From Streptococcus oralis subsp. tigurinus AZ_3a (GTDB lineage: Bacteria > Bacillota > Bacilli > Lactobacillales > Streptococcaceae), in NCBI GenBank assembly GCA_000344275.1, contig AORU01000004.1, positions 116,078 to 180,077 on the forward strand: DNA of 64,000 bases. The letters are read 5' to 3'. This document shows, piece after piece, positions 54,234-64,000 of this stretch. The position numbers were made by a program, and so were the translations under genes. Each line of letters opens with the position of its first letter. Within the stretch, counting starts at the first letter, position 1. Below the pieces are notes generated by a model. That model did not search any database. It saw only the letters and a program-made list of their open reading frames with translations, and was not told where the DNA came from.

Positions 54234-57200
54234 ATGGTAACTTTATTAGATTTATTCTCAGAAAATGACCAGATAAAAAAATGGCATCAAAATCTGATAA
54301 ATAAGAAAAGACAACTAATACTTGGTTTATCAACGTCTACCAAGGCTCTTGCAATTGCAAGCAGTCTAGAAAAAGAAAATAAGGTTGTGTTACTGACCTC
54401 GACTTATGGTGAAGCAGAACGAATTATCAGTGATCTTCTTTCTCTCTTAGGAGAGGAATTTGTCTATCCATTTTTGGTTGATGACTCTCCTATGGTAGAG
54501 TTTTTGATGTCTTCGCAAGAAAAAATCATTTCGCGGGTTGAGGCCTTGCGTTTTTTGAGTGATCCGTCTAAGAAAGGGATTTTAGTTTGTAATATCGCAG
54601 CGAGTCGATTGATTCTACCCTCTCCGACTAGATTTAAAGAAAGTACTTTAAAAATTGCAGTTGGTGAAGAATATGATCAACATGACCTTCTTCACAAATT
54701 AAAGGAAATAGGCTATCGCAAAGTTACACAAGTACAGACCCAAGGTGAGTTTAGTATTCGAGGAGATATTTTAGATATTTTTGAGATGTCTCAGTTAGAA
54801 CCTTTTCGAATCGAGTTTTTTGGTGATGAAGTAGATGGTATTCGTACTTTTGAAGTTGAAACACAATTATCGAAAGAAAATCAGACAAACCTCACTATCT
54901 TTCCAGCTAGCGACATACTTTTGAGAGAAAAGGATTATCAACAAGGTCAGTCAGCTTTAGAAAAGCAAATTTCGAAGACTCTATCGCCGATTTTGAAATC
55001 CTATCTAGAAGAAATTTTGTCAAGTTTTCATCAAAAACAAGTACATTCAGATAGTCGAAAGTTTTTGTCCTTATGTTACGATAAAACATGGACTGTATTT
55101 GATTATATTGAAAAAGATACACCAGTATTCTTTGATGACTATCAAAAATTGATGAATCAGTATGAATCCTTTGAAAGAGAATTAGCACAATACTTTACAG
55201 AAGATTTACAGAATGGTAAATCATTTTCTGGGATGCAGTATTTTGCAGATACAGAGCAAACCTATAAAAAACAAAGTCCAGTTACCTTTTTCTCCAATCT
55301 GCAAAAGGGCTTAGGAAATCTTAAGTTTGATCACATTTATCAATTTAATCAATACCCCATGCAAGAGTTTTTCAATCAATTTTCATTTTTAAAAGAAGAA
55401 ATTGAGCGATACAAAAAAATGGACTACACTATTATTTTGCAGTCTAGCAATTCGATGGGAAGTAAGACGTTGGAGGATGTTTTAGAGGAATATCAGATCA
55501 AATTGGATTCCAGATATAAGTCAAGTATCTGTAAAGAATCTGTAAACTTGATTGAGGGTGATCTAAGACATGGTTTTCATTTTGTAGATGAAAAAATTCT
55601 CTTGATTACTGAACATGAGATTTTTCAAAAGAAATTAAAACGTCGGTTTAGAAGACAACATGCTTCAAATTCAGAGCGATTAAAAGATTATAATGAACTT
55701 GAAAAAGGAGACTACGTTGTTCACCATATCCATGGAATTGGTCAATATTTAGGAATCGAAACAATTGAAATCAAAGGTATCCACCATGATTATGTCAGTG
55801 TACAGTATCAAAATGGTGACCAAATCTCCATCCCAGTGGAGCAGATTCAGTTACTGTCCAAATATGTTTCAAGTGATGGGAAACCTCCTAAACTCAATAA
55901 ATTAAATGACGGTCATTTTAAAAAGGCTAAGCAAAAAGTTAAGAACCAGGTAGAGGATATAGCTGACGATTTAATCAAACTGTATTCTGAGCGTAGTCAG
56001 TTGAAGGGTTTTGCGTTCTCAGCTGATGAGGAAGATCAACATGCTTTTGATGATGCCTTCCCTTATGTTGAAACGGATGATCAACTTCGTAGTATTGAGG
56101 AAATTAAGAGAGATATGCAGGATTCTCATCCCATGGATCGACTTTTAGTTGGGGATGTTGGTTTTGGGAAGACTGAGGTTGCAATGCGTGCTGCTTTTAA
56201 GGCAGTCAATGATCACAAACAGGTGGTCGTTCTAGTTCCAACGACGGTTTTAGCGCAACAACACTATACGAATTTTAAGGAACGATTCCAAAATTTTGCT
56301 GTTAATATTGATGTGTTGAGTCGCTTTAGAAGTAAAAAAGAGCAGGCAGAGACACTTGAAAAATTAAAGAATGGTCAAGTCGATATTTTGATTGGAACGC
56401 ATCGTGTTTTGTCTAAAGATGTTGTGTTTTCTGATTTGGGCTTGATGATTATTGATGAGGAACAACGATTCGGTGTTAAGCATAAGGAAACTTTGAAAGA
56501 ACTAAAAAAACAAGTAGATGTCCTAACCTTGACAGCAACGCCAATCCCTCGTACCCTTCATATGTCTATGCTAGGAATTCGAGATTTGTCTGTTATTGAA
56601 ACCCCTCCAACCAATCGCTATCCTGTTCAAACCTATGTATTAGAGAAGAATGATAGTGTCATTCGTGATGCTGTCTTGCGTGAAATGGAGCGTGGAGGTC
56701 AAGTTTACTATCTTTACAATAAGGTTGACACGATTGACCAGAAGGTTTCAGAATTACAGGAGTTGATTCCAGAGGCTTCGATTGGATATGTTCATGGACA
56801 AATGAGTGAAATTCAGTTAGAAAATACTCTACTGGACTTTATTGAAGGACAATATGATATTTTGGTGACAACTACTATTATTGAGACAGGGGTAGATATT
56901 CCAAATGCCAATACCTTATTTATTGAAAATGCAGATCATATGGGCTTGTCAACCTTATATCAGTTAAGAGGAAGAGTTGGTCGTAGTAATCGCATTGCTT
57001 ATGCTTATCTTATGTATCGTCCAGAAAAATCAATCAGTGAAGTCTCTGAGAAGAGATTAGAAGCGATTAAGGGATTTACAGAATTAGGCTCAGGATTTAA
57101 GATTGCGATGCGAGATCTTTCTATTCGCGGAGCAGGAAACCTCCTAGGAAAATCGCAGTCTGGTTTCATTGATTCTGTTGGTTTTGAATTGTATTCGCAG

Positions 57201-57737
57201 TTACTAGAGGAAGCTATCGCTAAACGGAACGGTAATGGGAATAAAAGAATCAAAGGAAATGCTGAGTTGATTTTACAAATCGACGCCTATCTTCCTGACA
57301 CTTATATTTCTGATCAACGACATAAGATTGAAATTTACAAGAAAATTCGTCAAATTGACAATCGTACCAACTATGAAGAACTACAAGAAGAATTGATGGA
57401 TCGCTTTGGAGAATATCCAGATGTAGTAGCATATCTTTTAGAGATTGGTTTGGTCAAGTCATATTTTGATAAGGTCTTTGTAGAACGTGTGGAAAGAAAA
57501 GAAAATAAGATTACAGTTCAATTTGAAAAAGTCACTCAACGACTATTATTGGCTCAAGATTATTTTAAAGCCTTATCCGCAACGAACTTAAAAGCAGCCA
57601 TAGCGGAGAATAGAGGTTTAATGGAAGTTGTATTCGATGTCCGAAACAAGAAGGATTATGAAATTTTAGAAGGTCTGCTGATTTTTGGAGAAAGTTTATT
57701 AGAGATAAAAGAATCAAAGAAAACAAATCTTAGTTAA
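54234..57737 (+). CDS. mfd: Transcription-repair coupling factor Mfd
   Basis: This 1167-residue translocase removes stalled RNA polymerase and recruits UvrABC. The N-terminal UvrB-like module lies at about 1-350. The RNA-polymerase-interacting domain (CarD-like, about 490-570) has the YVVHHIHGIGQYLGIE block. The RecG-like motor has Walker A VGDVGFGKTEVAMRAA (about 639-654) and the DEEQ box IIDEEQRFGVKHKE. A C-terminal TRCF domain is present. It immediately follows pth. Confidence 0.97.
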   Translation: MVTLLDLFSENDQIKKWHQNLINKKRQLILGLSTSTKALAIASSLEKENKVVLLTSTYGEAERIISDLLSLLGEEFVYPFLVDDSPMVEFLMSSQEKIISRVEALRFLSDPSKKGILVCNIAASRLILPSPTRFKESTLKIAVGEEYDQHDLLHKLKEIGYRKVTQVQTQGEFSIRGDILDIFEMSQLEPFRIEFFGDEVDGIRTFEVETQLSKENQTNLTIFPASDILLREKDYQQGQSALEKQISKTLSPILKSYLEEILSSFHQKQVHSDSRKFLSLCYDKTWTVFDYIEKDTPVFFDDYQKLMNQYESFERELAQYFTEDLQNGKSFSGMQYFADTEQTYKKQSPVTFFSNLQKGLGNLKFDHIYQFNQYPMQEFFNQFSFLKEEIERYKKMDYTIILQSSNSMGSKTLEDVLEEYQIKLDSRYKSSICKESVNLIEGDLRHGFHFVDEKILLITEHEIFQKKLKRRFRRQHASNSERLKDYNELEKGDYVVHHIHGIGQYLGIETIEIKGIHHDYVSVQYQNGDQISIPVEQIQLLSKYVSSDGKPPKLNKLNDGHFKKAKQKVKNQVEDIADDLIKLYSERSQLKGFAFSADEEDQHAFDDAFPYVETDDQLRSIEEIKRDMQDSHPMDRLLVGDVGFGKTEVAMRAAFKAVNDHKQVVVLVPTTVLAQQHYTNFKERFQNFAVNIDVLSRFRSKKEQAETLEKLKNGQVDILIGTHRVLSKDVVFSDLGLMIIDEEQRFGVKHKETLKELKKQVDVLTLTATPIPRTLHMSMLGIRDLSVIETPPTNRYPVQTYVLEKNDSVIRDAVLREMERGGQVYYLYNKVDTIDQKVSELQELIPEASIGYVHGQMSEIQLENTLLDFIEGQYDILVTTTIIETGVDIPNANTLFIENADHMGLSTLYQLRGRVGRSNRIAYAYLMYRPEKSISEVSEKRLEAIKGFTELGSGFKIAMRDLSIRGAGNLLGKSQSGFIDSVGFELYSQLLEEAIAKRNGNGNKRIKGNAELILQIDAYLPDTYISDQRHKIEIYKKIRQIDNRTNYEELQEELMDRFGEYPDVVAYLLEIGLVKSYFDKVFVERVERKENKITVQFEKVTQRLLLAQDYFKALSATNLKAAIAENRGLMEVVFDVRNKKDYEILEGLLIFGESLLEIKESKKTNLS

Positions 57738-57765
57738 CATTTTTCTTCTATAAAAGGGATAAAAA

Positions 57766-57774
57766 TGGTACAAT
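57766..57774 (+). promoter_or_regulatory. Extended -10 promoter of rqcP
   Basis: TGGTACAAT (TG-N-TACAAT) lies 20 nt upstream of the rqcP start, after the mfd stop. Confidence 0.55.
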
Positions 57775-57794
57775 AATAATTTGAGGTAATAAAA

Positions 57795-58061
57795 ATGAGA
57801 TTAGACAAGTATTTAAAAGTATCACGAATTATTAAGCGTCGCACAGTCGCAAAAGAAGTAGCAGATAAAGGTAGAATCAAGGTGAATGGAATCTTGGCAA
57901 AAAGTTCAACGGATTTGAAAGTTGATGACCAAGTTGAAATTCGCTTTGGAAATAAGTTGTTGCTTGTTAAAGTACTAGAAATGAAAGATAGTACAAAAAA
58001 AGAAGATGCAGCAGGCATGTATGAAATTCTCAGCGAAACACGGGTAGAAGAAAATGTCTAA
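57795..58061 (+). CDS. rqcP: S4-domain protein RqcP (YabO/Hsp15-like)
   Basis: This 88-residue S4 RNA-binding protein opens with [20 protein letters not shown]. In Bacillus RqcP (YabO) works with RqcH on stalled 50S subunits in ribosome quality control, promoting alanine tailing; that role is inferred here from family and length. It overlaps divIC by 8 nt. Confidence 0.9.
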   Translation: MRLDKYLKVSRIIKRRTVAKEVADKGRIKVNGILAKSSTDLKVDDQVEIRFGNKLLLVKVLEMKDSTKKEDAAGMYEILSETRVEENV

Positions 58062-58422
58062 AAATATTGTACAGATGAATAATTCTTTTATTCAAAATGA
58101 ACATCAACGTCGTCGTTACCTGATGAAGGAGAGACAAAAACGAAATCGTTTTATGGGTTGGGTCCTTATTTTGATGATCTTGTTGTTTATTTTACCAACT
58201 TATAATTTGGCTCAAAGCTATGATCAGTTACTGCAACGCCGTCAGCAATTGACAGAGTTGAAAGAGCAGTATCAAACTCTTAGTGACGAAAAGGATAAGG
58301 AATCTGCTTTTGCTGCAAAGTTAAAAGATGAAGACTATGTAGCAAAATATGCACGCGCCAAGTACTATTACTCAAAGAAACGAGAAGCAATTTACACAAT
58401 TCCTGATTTGCTTCCGAGGTAA
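58054..58422 (+). CDS. divIC: Septum formation protein DivIC (FtsB-like)
   Basis: This 122-residue bitopic protein has a basic cytoplasmic N terminus, one transmembrane helix (about 33-52, [16 protein letters not shown]) and a coiled coil (about 55-90). A short extracellular tail contains [14 protein letters not shown], typical of DivIC/FtsB. It is part of the DivIB-FtsL-DivIC divisome subcomplex that controls septal wall synthesis. Confidence 0.92.
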   Translation: MSKNIVQMNNSFIQNEHQRRRYLMKERQKRNRFMGWVLILMILLFILPTYNLAQSYDQLLQRRQQLTELKEQYQTLSDEKDKESAFAAKLKDEDYVAKYARAKYYYSKKREAIYTIPDLLPR

Positions 58423-58426
58423 TGTC

Positions 58427-58549
58427 ATGGAAAATTTATTGGAAGTTGTTGAGCAATTTCTAAGTTTATCAGATGAAAAATTAGAGGAATTGGCAACTAA
58501 AAACCATTTATTACGATTACAAGAAGAAAGGGAAGAGAAGAATGCGTAA
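58427..58549 (+). CDS. Small conserved ORF between divIC and the serine-hydrolase gene
   Basis: The 40-residue product (MENLLEVVEQFLSLSDEKLE, then [20 protein letters not shown]) is acidic, helical and without signal peptide. The start has GAGGT upstream and lies 4 nt after divIC; the stop overlaps the next gene by 8 nt. Its tight packing in the operon supports translation. A similar small gene exists at this place in pneumococcus, as far as I remember. Its function is unknown. Confidence 0.75.
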   Translation: MENLLEVVEQFLSLSDEKLEELATKNHLLRLQEEREEKNA

Positions 58550-59810
58550 GTTCTTAGTAGTTTTATTGCTACCTGCTTTTATCATAACCTCAAGAGTAGT
58601 TAGCACAGAAAAACAGCTTCCTTACTCTTCACAAGAAATTTATTATCTAACCGAGTCTGATTATGGATTCTACTATAAAGAAACTCTGGAATCCCCAATG
58701 GTATATGGAGAAACAGCTGTCTATGCTAATGAGGATCTTGTCAAGGAGTCTGGTAAATTGACTCCTGGAAATGCCTTTAAAATCGTAGAATGGCGTTTGA
58801 ATAGACAAGGTGTTCCTGTTTTTAAATTAGATAATCACCAGTTTATCCTTGCAGATAAGCGCTTGGTCTATGATCAAAGTCAAGTTCAAACTCAAAATAG
58901 GCAAGTATGGTTGGAGCCAGGGTTTGTTATCTATAACAGCCCCTATGATGCGAAAGAAATTTCTTCCTCTTTCTCTCCCTATCAACGCGTAACAGTGGAT
59001 AGAACTCTCTTTGCTGAGGGACAAGAATTTCTTCATATTGATCAAGTTGGGTGGGTATCAAAAGAGTTCGTCTCGGAAGAAGACAATCGCATCCAGAAGG
59101 TTCAAGAAGTTTTATCAAACAACTATCAGAATGAAAATTATTCTATTTATGTTAAACAACTGAGTACAGGTAAAGAGGCTGGGGTGAATGAAGACAGCAA
59201 ACTTTATGCAGCTAGCATCTTGAAACTAGCCTATCTTTATTATGCTCAAGATAAGATAAATCAAGGAGAGTATACGTTAGACAGTAGTTTCAAGTATGTC
59301 CCGGAAGTAAATAGTTTCCCTGGGTCCTATAAACCAGAAGGTAGCGGTAGCTTACCTAAAAAAGAAGATAACAAAGAATACAGTCTTCAACAGTTAATTA
59401 CCAAGGTAACAAAAGAGTCTGATAATGTTGCTCATAATATTTTAGGTTATTACGTGACCAATCAATCTGACGGGGCTTTCAAAGAAAAAATGTCCACCAT
59501 TATGGGCGAAGATTGGGATGTGAATGATAAATTGACTTCTTCAAAAATGGCTGGAAAGGTCATGGAAGCTATTTATAATCAGAATGGTTTTATCTTAGAG
59601 TCTCTAGGTAAAACCGATTTTGACAACCAACGAATAGCAAAAGGTGTTTCGGTTAAGGTAGCTCATAAAATTGGAGATGCCGACGAGTTTAAACATGACA
59701 CTGCCATTGTCTATACGGATTCTCCTTTTGTTCTTTCTATTTTCACCAAAAATTCTGATTATGACACTATTGCTAAGATAGCTAAGGATGTCTATGAGGT
59801 TCTAAAATGA
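58542..59810 (+). CDS. Secreted class A beta-lactamase-like serine hydrolase
   Basis: This 422-residue exported protein has a signal peptide at about 1-21, an SH3-like N-terminal region (about 45-175) and a C-terminal penicillin-binding/beta-lactamase fold. The SxxK motif is SILK (225-228), SDN is at 293-295 and the KTG equivalent is KIG (376-378). I do not see the deacylating Glu166-type motif, so it is more likely a peptidoglycan-interacting protein than a true beta-lactamase. It lies between divIC and tilS in the division/housekeeping operon. Confidence 0.85.
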   Translation: MRKFLVVLLLPAFIITSRVVSTEKQLPYSSQEIYYLTESDYGFYYKETLESPMVYGETAVYANEDLVKESGKLTPGNAFKIVEWRLNRQGVPVFKLDNHQFILADKRLVYDQSQVQTQNRQVWLEPGFVIYNSPYDAKEISSSFSPYQRVTVDRTLFAEGQEFLHIDQVGWVSKEFVSEEDNRIQKVQEVLSNNYQNENYSIYVKQLSTGKEAGVNEDSKLYAASILKLAYLYYAQDKINQGEYTLDSSFKYVPEVNSFPGSYKPEGSGSLPKKEDNKEYSLQQLITKVTKESDNVAHNILGYYVTNQSDGAFKEKMSTIMGEDWDVNDKLTSSKMAGKVMEAIYNQNGFILESLGKTDFDNQRIAKGVSVKVAHKIGDADEFKHDTAIVYTDSPFVLSIFTKNSDYDTIAKIAKDVYEVLK

Positions 59811-61084
59811 GGGAACAGGATTTTTTAAATCATTTTCTCCGAAAAGAGTATTTCAAAAAACATTCGAAAGTCGTGTTAGCTTTGTCTGGCGGACTGGATT
59901 CAATGTTTTTATTCCATCTATTGTCTACTTATCAAAATGAGTTAGAAATTGAGCTGATTGTAGCACATGTTAATCACAAACAGAGAAGGGAGTCTGACTG
60001 GGAGGAAAATGAACTAAGGAAGTTAGCTGATGTAGCTGGACTTCCTATTCATATCACAAGCTTTTCAGGAGACTTTTCAGAAGCGCGTGCTCGAGAGTTT
60101 CGTTATGATTTTTTTAGGAAAATCATGAAAGAGGTTGGAGCGACCGCCTTGGTTACTGCCCACCATGCAGATGATCAAGTTGAAACGATTTTGATGCGCT
60201 TGATTCGAGGAAGTCGGCTACGTCATTTAACAGGAATAAAAGAAAGTCAAGTAGTTGATGGAATTGAAATCATCCGTCCCTTATTGCATTTTCATAAAAA
60301 GGATTTTCCACCAATTCTTCATTTTGAAGATCAAACAAATCAGGAAAATACCTATTTTCGCAATCGCATTCGAAATAGGTATTTACCAGAACTTGAAAAA
60401 GAAAATCCTCGTCTTAAATCCGCCCTTTTAGATTTAGGAAGGGAAATTTCAGATTACCAAGTAACAACAACGGAGCTTTCGAAACAAATTGATGTGGAAG
60501 ATTTGAATGAGCTATTTTCATACTCTCAACAAACTCAAGGAATCTTGCTCCAGAACTATCTTAATCAATTTCCAGACTTAAATCTGACAAAGGCTCAATT
60601 TGCCGAAGTTCGACAGATTTTAGCAACTAAAAGCCAGTATCGTCACTCTCTTAAAAATGGCTATGAATTGATAAAAGAGTATCAACGGTTTCAGATTTGT
60701 AAAATCAGTCCTCAGGCCGATGAAAAGGAAGATGAACTTGTGTTACACTATCAAAATCAAGTTCGATATATGGGCTATTTATTTTCCTTTGGCATTCCTA
60801 TTGAAGGGGATTTTGTTCAAAAAGTAACGGTTTCACGGGAAACATCTGTACATATTAGATGTCGAAAACCTGGCGATGTTCTTATCCTGAATGGGCATCG
60901 AAAGAAACTGAGACGTTTATTTATAGATTTGAAAATCCCCATTGAAAAACGAAAAACAACCCCTATTATTGAGCAATTTGGAGAAATTGTCTCAATTTTA
61001 GGAATTGCGACCAGTGATTTGAGTAAAAACACGAAAAATGATATAATGAACACTGTAATTTATATAGAAAAAATAGATAGGTAA
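59807..61084 (+). CDS. tilS: tRNA(Ile)-lysidine synthetase
   Basis: This 425-residue enzyme converts C34 of tRNA-Ile(CAU) to lysidine with ATP and lysine, and is essential for AUA decoding. The PP-loop is [15 protein letters not shown] (about 24-38), and the conserved [16 protein letters not shown] block is near 119-134. The C-terminal domain has [20 protein letters not shown]. It overlaps the preceding gene by 4 nt; hpt follows after 4 nt, the usual Gram-positive arrangement. A parS-like variant lies inside it. Confidence 0.95.
   Translation: MREQDFLNHFLRKEYFKKHSKVVLALSGGLDSMFLFHLLSTYQNELEIELIVAHVNHKQRRESDWEENELRKLADVAGLPIHITSFSGDFSEARAREFRYDFFRKIMKEVGATALVTAHHADDQVETILMRLIRGSRLRHLTGIKESQVVDGIEIIRPLLHFHKKDFPPILHFEDQTNQENTYFRNRIRNRYLPELEKENPRLKSALLDLGREISDYQVTTTELSKQIDVEDLNELFSYSQQTQGILLQNYLNQFPDLNLTKAQFAEVRQILATKSQYRHSLKNGYELIKEYQRFQICKISPQADEKEDELVLHYQNQVRYMGYLFSFGIPIEGDFVQKVTVSRETSVHIRCRKPGDVLILNGHRKKLRRLFIDLKIPIEKRKTTPIIEQFGEIVSILGIATSDLSKNTKNDIMNTVIYIEKIDR
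60830..60843. promoter_or_regulatory. parS-like variant inside tilS
   Basis: GTTTCACGGGAAAC differs from the parS core at one position (T to G at the eighth-to-ninth base step). It lies about 11.4 kb right of the dnaA start, roughly mirroring the site in yfhO. Confidence 0.65.
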
Positions 61085-61088
61085 AAAG

Positions 61089-61631
61089 ATGTTAGAACAC
61101 GATATTAAAAAAATCCTCGTTTCACATGATGAAATTACAGAAGCAGCTAAAAAGCTAGGTGCGCAACTAACAAAAGAGTATGAGGGGAAAAATCCAATTC
61201 TTATTGGAATTCTGAAAGGATCGATTCCTTTTATGGCTGAATTGGTTAAACATATTGATACGCATATTGAGATGGACTTCATGATGGTATCTAGTTACCA
61301 TGGTGGAACAGCAAGTAGTGGTGTCATCAATATCAAGCAAGACGTGACGCAAGATATCAAAGGGAGACATGTTTTATTTGTAGAGGATATCATTGATACA
61401 GGTCAAACTTTGAAGAGTTTGAGAGATATGTTTATTGCAAGAGAAGCAGCTTCTGTTAAAATCGCGACTTTGTTAGACAAACCAGAAGGACGTGTTGTTG
61501 AAATTGAAGCGGATTATACTTGCTTTACTATTCCAAATGAGTTTGTAGTAGGTTATGGTCTAGATTACAAAGAAAATTATCGTAACCTTCCTTATGTCGG
61601 AGTATTGAAAGAAGAAGTTTATTCAAATTAG
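61089..61631 (+). CDS. hpt: Hypoxanthine-guanine phosphoribosyltransferase
   Basis: This 180-residue purine salvage enzyme makes IMP and GMP from the free bases with PRPP. The PRPP-binding motif is [14 protein letters not shown] (about 97-110). [14 protein letters not shown] and the flexible loop [11 protein letters not shown] are also present. It lies between tilS and ftsH as in Bacillus and pneumococcus. Confidence 0.97.
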   Translation: MLEHDIKKILVSHDEITEAAKKLGAQLTKEYEGKNPILIGILKGSIPFMAELVKHIDTHIEMDFMMVSSYHGGTASSGVINIKQDVTQDIKGRHVLFVEDIIDTGQTLKSLRDMFIAREAASVKIATLLDKPEGRVVEIEADYTCFTIPNEFVVGYGLDYKENYRNLPYVGVLKEEVYSN

Positions 61632-61646
61632 AAAGATCTATCTTTA

Positions 61647-63605
61647 ATGAAAAAACAAAATAATGGTTTAGTTAGAAATCCATTTCTCTACTTGTTAATT
61701 ATCTTCTTCCTAGTGACAGGATTCCAGTATTTTTACTCTGGAAATACTGCTGGACGAAGCGAAAAAATTAACTATACAGAACTGGTAAAAGAAATTACTG
61801 CAGACAATGTAAAAGAATTAACCTATCAGCCAAATGGTAGCATCATTGAAGTGTCTGGTGTTTATAAAAATCCTAAGACTAGTAAAGAAGAAACAGGAAT
61901 TCAATTTTTCACTCCTACAGCTACAACAGTAGAAAGATTCTCAAGTACTATTCTTCCGTCTGATTCAACAGTTTCAGAATTGCAAAAACTTGCTTCTGAA
62001 CATCAGGCAGAAGTAACAGTCAAACATGAGAGTTCAAGCGGTATGTGGATCAATATCCTTGTCTCTGTTGTGCCATTTGCTATTCTTTTCTTCTTCCTAT
62101 TCTCTATGATGGGAAATATGGGAGGAAATAGTGGCCGAAATCCAATGAGTTTTGGACGTAGCAAGGCCAAAGCTGCTAATAAAGAAGATATCAAGGTACG
62201 TTTCTCGAATGTTGCTGGTGCCGAGGAAGAAAAACAAGAATTAGTAGAAGTTGTTGAATTTCTAAAAGATCCAAAACGATTTACAAAACTTGGTGCGCGT
62301 ATTCCTGCAGGTGTTCTTTTAGAGGGACCTCCGGGAACAGGTAAGACCTTACTTGCTAAGGCAGTTGCTGGGGAAGCAGGTGTTCCATTCTTTAGTATCT
62401 CAGGATCTGACTTTGTAGAAATGTTTGTCGGAGTTGGTGCAAGTCGTGTTCGTTCTCTTTTTGAGGATGCAAAAAAAGCAGCACCAGCCATTATCTTTAT
62501 CGATGAAATTGATGCTGTTGGTCGCCAACGTGGTGTCGGCCTCGGTGGAGGAAATGATGAACGTGAGCAAACCTTGAACCAGCTCTTAATTGAAATGGAT
62601 GGTTTTGAGGGTAATGAAGGAATTATCGTTATCGCTGCGACAAACCGTTCAGATGTTCTTGATCCAGCTCTTCTCCGTCCAGGACGTTTCGATAGAAAAG
62701 TCTTGGTTGGTCGCCCTGATGTTAAAGGTCGTGAAGCAATCTTGAAAGTTCACGCTAAAAACAAACCTCTAGCAGAAGATGTTGATTTGAAATTAGTTGC
62801 CCAACAAACTCCAGGTTTTGTGGGAGCTGACTTGGAAAATGTTCTAAATGAGGCAGCCTTGGTTGCAGCCCGTCGCAACAAGTCAGTTATTGATGCTTCA
62901 GATATTGATGAGGCAGAGGACAGAGTGATTGCTGGACCGTCTAAGAAAGATAAAACAGTATCACAAAGAGAACGTGAATTGGTTGCTTATCATGAGGCTG
63001 GACATACCATTGTTGGTTTAGTCTTGTCAAATGCCCGTGTTGTTCATAAAGTTACCATTGTACCACGTGGACGTGCAGGTGGTTACATGATTGCGCTTCC
63101 GAAAGAGGATCAAATGCTTCTATCTAAGGAAGACATGAAAGAGCAATTGGCAGGTTTGCTGGGTGGTCGTGTAGCTGAAGAGATTATCTTTAATGTCCAA
63201 ACGACAGGAGCTTCAAATGACTTTGAACAAGCTACACAGATGGCGCGTGCAATGGTCACTGAATACGGTATGAGTGAAAAACTTGGCCCAGTTCAATACG
63301 AAGGTAATCATGCTATGTTTGGTGCACAAAGTCCTCAAAAATCAATTTCAGAACAAACAGCCTATGAGATTGATGAGGAAGTTCGTTCATTATTAAATGA
63401 GGCACGAAACAAAGCAGCTGAAATCATCCAATCAAATCGTGAAACTCATAAGTTGATTGCAGAAGCATTGTTGAAATACGAAACATTAGATAGTACACAG
63501 ATTAAATCTCTTTACGAAACAGGAAAAATGCCTGAGACAGTAGAAGAGGAATCCCATGCACTATCTTATGATGAAGTAAAATCAAAAATGAGTGAAGAAA
63601 AATAA
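61647..63605 (+). CDS. ftsH: ATP-dependent zinc metalloprotease FtsH
   Basis: This 652-residue membrane-bound AAA+ protease performs protein quality control. Two transmembrane helices (about 10-30 and 132-152) flank a short extracellular domain. Walker A is [15 protein letters not shown] (about 225-239), Walker B is [15 protein letters not shown], and the zinc motif is HEAGH (449-453). The acidic tail ([20 protein letters not shown]) is streptococcal. Its ribosome site is weak. Confidence 0.97.
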   Translation: MKKQNNGLVRNPFLYLLIIFFLVTGFQYFYSGNTAGRSEKINYTELVKEITADNVKELTYQPNGSIIEVSGVYKNPKTSKEETGIQFFTPTATTVERFSSTILPSDSTVSELQKLASEHQAEVTVKHESSSGMWINILVSVVPFAILFFFLFSMMGNMGGNSGRNPMSFGRSKAKAANKEDIKVRFSNVAGAEEEKQELVEVVEFLKDPKRFTKLGARIPAGVLLEGPPGTGKTLLAKAVAGEAGVPFFSISGSDFVEMFVGVGASRVRSLFEDAKKAAPAIIFIDEIDAVGRQRGVGLGGGNDEREQTLNQLLIEMDGFEGNEGIIVIAATNRSDVLDPALLRPGRFDRKVLVGRPDVKGREAILKVHAKNKPLAEDVDLKLVAQQTPGFVGADLENVLNEAALVAARRNKSVIDASDIDEAEDRVIAGPSKKDKTVSQRERELVAYHEAGHTIVGLVLSNARVVHKVTIVPRGRAGGYMIALPKEDQMLLSKEDMKEQLAGLLGGRVAEEIIFNVQTTGASNDFEQATQMARAMVTEYGMSEKLGPVQYEGNHAMFGAQSPQKSISEQTAYEIDEEVRSLLNEARNKAAEIIQSNRETHKLIAEALLKYETLDSTQIKSLYETGKMPETVEEESHALSYDEVKSKMSEEK

Positions 63606-63609
63606 ATTT

Positions 63610-63634
63610 AGAGAGGTTCAACCTCTCTTTTATG
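63610..63634 (+). terminator. ftsH terminator
   Basis: AGAGAGGTT, loop CA, ACCTCTCTTTTATG directly follows the ftsH stop. Confidence 0.85.
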
Positions 63635-63640
63635 TTCTAA

Positions 63641-63904
63641 TGTGATGGCTACCGAGCAGATGCCTTGATAGTCGACCCTCCTCGTACAGGCTTAGATGAT
63701 AAGCTACTGGATACCATTCTGACCTATGTTCCAGAAAAAATGGTCTATGTATCCTGCAATGTTTCGACCTTGGCTCGAGATTTAGTTAAACTGGTAAAAG
63801 TCTATGATCTCCAGTATATCCAGTCGGTCGATATGTTTCCCCACACTGCACGAACAGAAGCAGTTGTTAAGTTAGTGAAGAAAAGAAAAAATCAACTTCA
63901 CTGA
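63641..63904 (+). pseudogene. C-terminal remnant of a 23S rRNA m5U methyltransferase (RlmD/RlmCD)
   Basis: An open frame from just after a TAA at 63638 to the TGA at 63902-63904 encodes [20 protein letters not shown] followed by the catalytic-cysteine motif [17 protein letters not shown] and the C-terminal [16 protein letters not shown]. These are the last two motifs of RumA/RlmCD methyltransferases (normally about 450 residues), so only the final 87 residues remain. There is no start codon in a good context; upstream is the ftsH terminator. It is probably a duplicated or recombined fragment. Confidence 0.85.
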
Positions 63905-63913
63905 AAAAAGATC

Positions 63914-63941
63914 TTGACAAAGTAGGAAAAGTAGGTATAAT
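63914..63941 (+). promoter_or_regulatory. Promoter of the right-edge tRNA-Glu
   Basis: TTGACA (63914-63919), a 16-nt spacer and TATAAT (63936-63941) lie about 21 nt before the tRNA. Confidence 0.88.
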
Positions 63942-63962
63942 AGAAAGAGTTGAAAAGCTCAA

Positions 63963-64000
63963 GGTCCGTTGGTCAAGGGGTTAAGACACCGCCTTTTCAC
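63963..64000 (+). tRNA. tRNA-Glu (TTC), partial
   Basis: GGTCCGTTGGTCAAGGGGTT and the following bases up to the anticodon loop CTTTTCA are identical to the tRNA-Glu at 43967-44038. The 3' half lies beyond the window edge. In pneumococcus a tRNA-Glu here precedes comX and an rRNA operon. Confidence 0.95.

Overview
The window comes from the chromosome of a mitis-group Streptococcus. Gene order around the origin, AT-rich codon use, choline-binding repeats on a CbpD-like hydrolase, and complete comCDE, comFA/comFC and pcsB loci all point to the S. pneumoniae/S. mitis/S. oralis cluster. The mature competence peptide encoded here (DKRLPYFLKHLFSNRTK) looks most like peptides I remember from S. oralis, but the species is an inference.

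Layout. Positions 1-1520 hold a TPP-riboswitch-controlled ABC importer for a thiamine precursor. Positions 1585-6400 hold polA and a repeat-rich LPXTG surface protein. Positions 6450-11760 hold cbpD with a SigX (competence) promoter, then gdpP-rplI-dnaB-veg. Positions 11900-15350 hold a small fatty-acid/acyl-CoA operon (acyl-CoA dehydrogenase, 3-hydroxyacyl-CoA dehydrogenase, thiolase). Its middle gene is split by a 16-bp tandem duplication. Positions 15500-18790 hold hpf, the comFA-comFC operon and yigZ. Positions 18790-20500 hold a decayed PH-domain gene, cysK and the tail of a transposase. Positions 20530-31760 hold tsf, rpsB, pcsB and a long run of cell-shape and envelope genes (mreD, mreC, ECF transporter module, pgsA, rodZ, two M16 peptidase-like genes). 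Positions 31860-43850 hold yaaA-recF, guaB, trpS, an ABC-F protein, a YfhO-type membrane protein and a YhgE/Pip protein with its TetR regulator. Positions 43880-47070 hold tRNA-Asn/Glu, comE-comD-comC, tRNA-Arg and rlmH. Positions 47090-50994 are the replication origin region with htrA, parB and dnaA. Positions 50995-64000 hold dnaN, a DUF951 gene, ychF, pth, mfd, rqcP, divIC, a small ORF, a serine-hydrolase-like gene, tilS, hpt, ftsH, an rlmD remnant and the start of a tRNA-Glu.

Most genes left of dnaA lie on the minus strand and all genes right of it on the plus strand, so transcription largely runs away from oriC. DnaA boxes flank dnaA on both sides and also lie between rlmH and htrA. A DnaA-trio-like repeat sits just upstream of dnaN. 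Three parS-like sites lie inside ecfA1, yfhO and tilS, which fits the ParB encoded next to the origin.

Regulatory sites that can be read directly include a TPP riboswitch with terminator, two SigX cin-boxes, a ComE direct repeat, a CiaR direct repeat upstream of htrA, a WalR-like box upstream of pcsB, two cre-like sites and a palindromic operator candidate between pip and its TetR gene. I saw no CRISPR array, prophage or complete insertion sequence. The most unusual items are the acyl-CoA operon with its split dehydrogenase gene, promoters whose -10 box abuts the start codon, and an ABC-F protein whose second ATPase site is degenerate.
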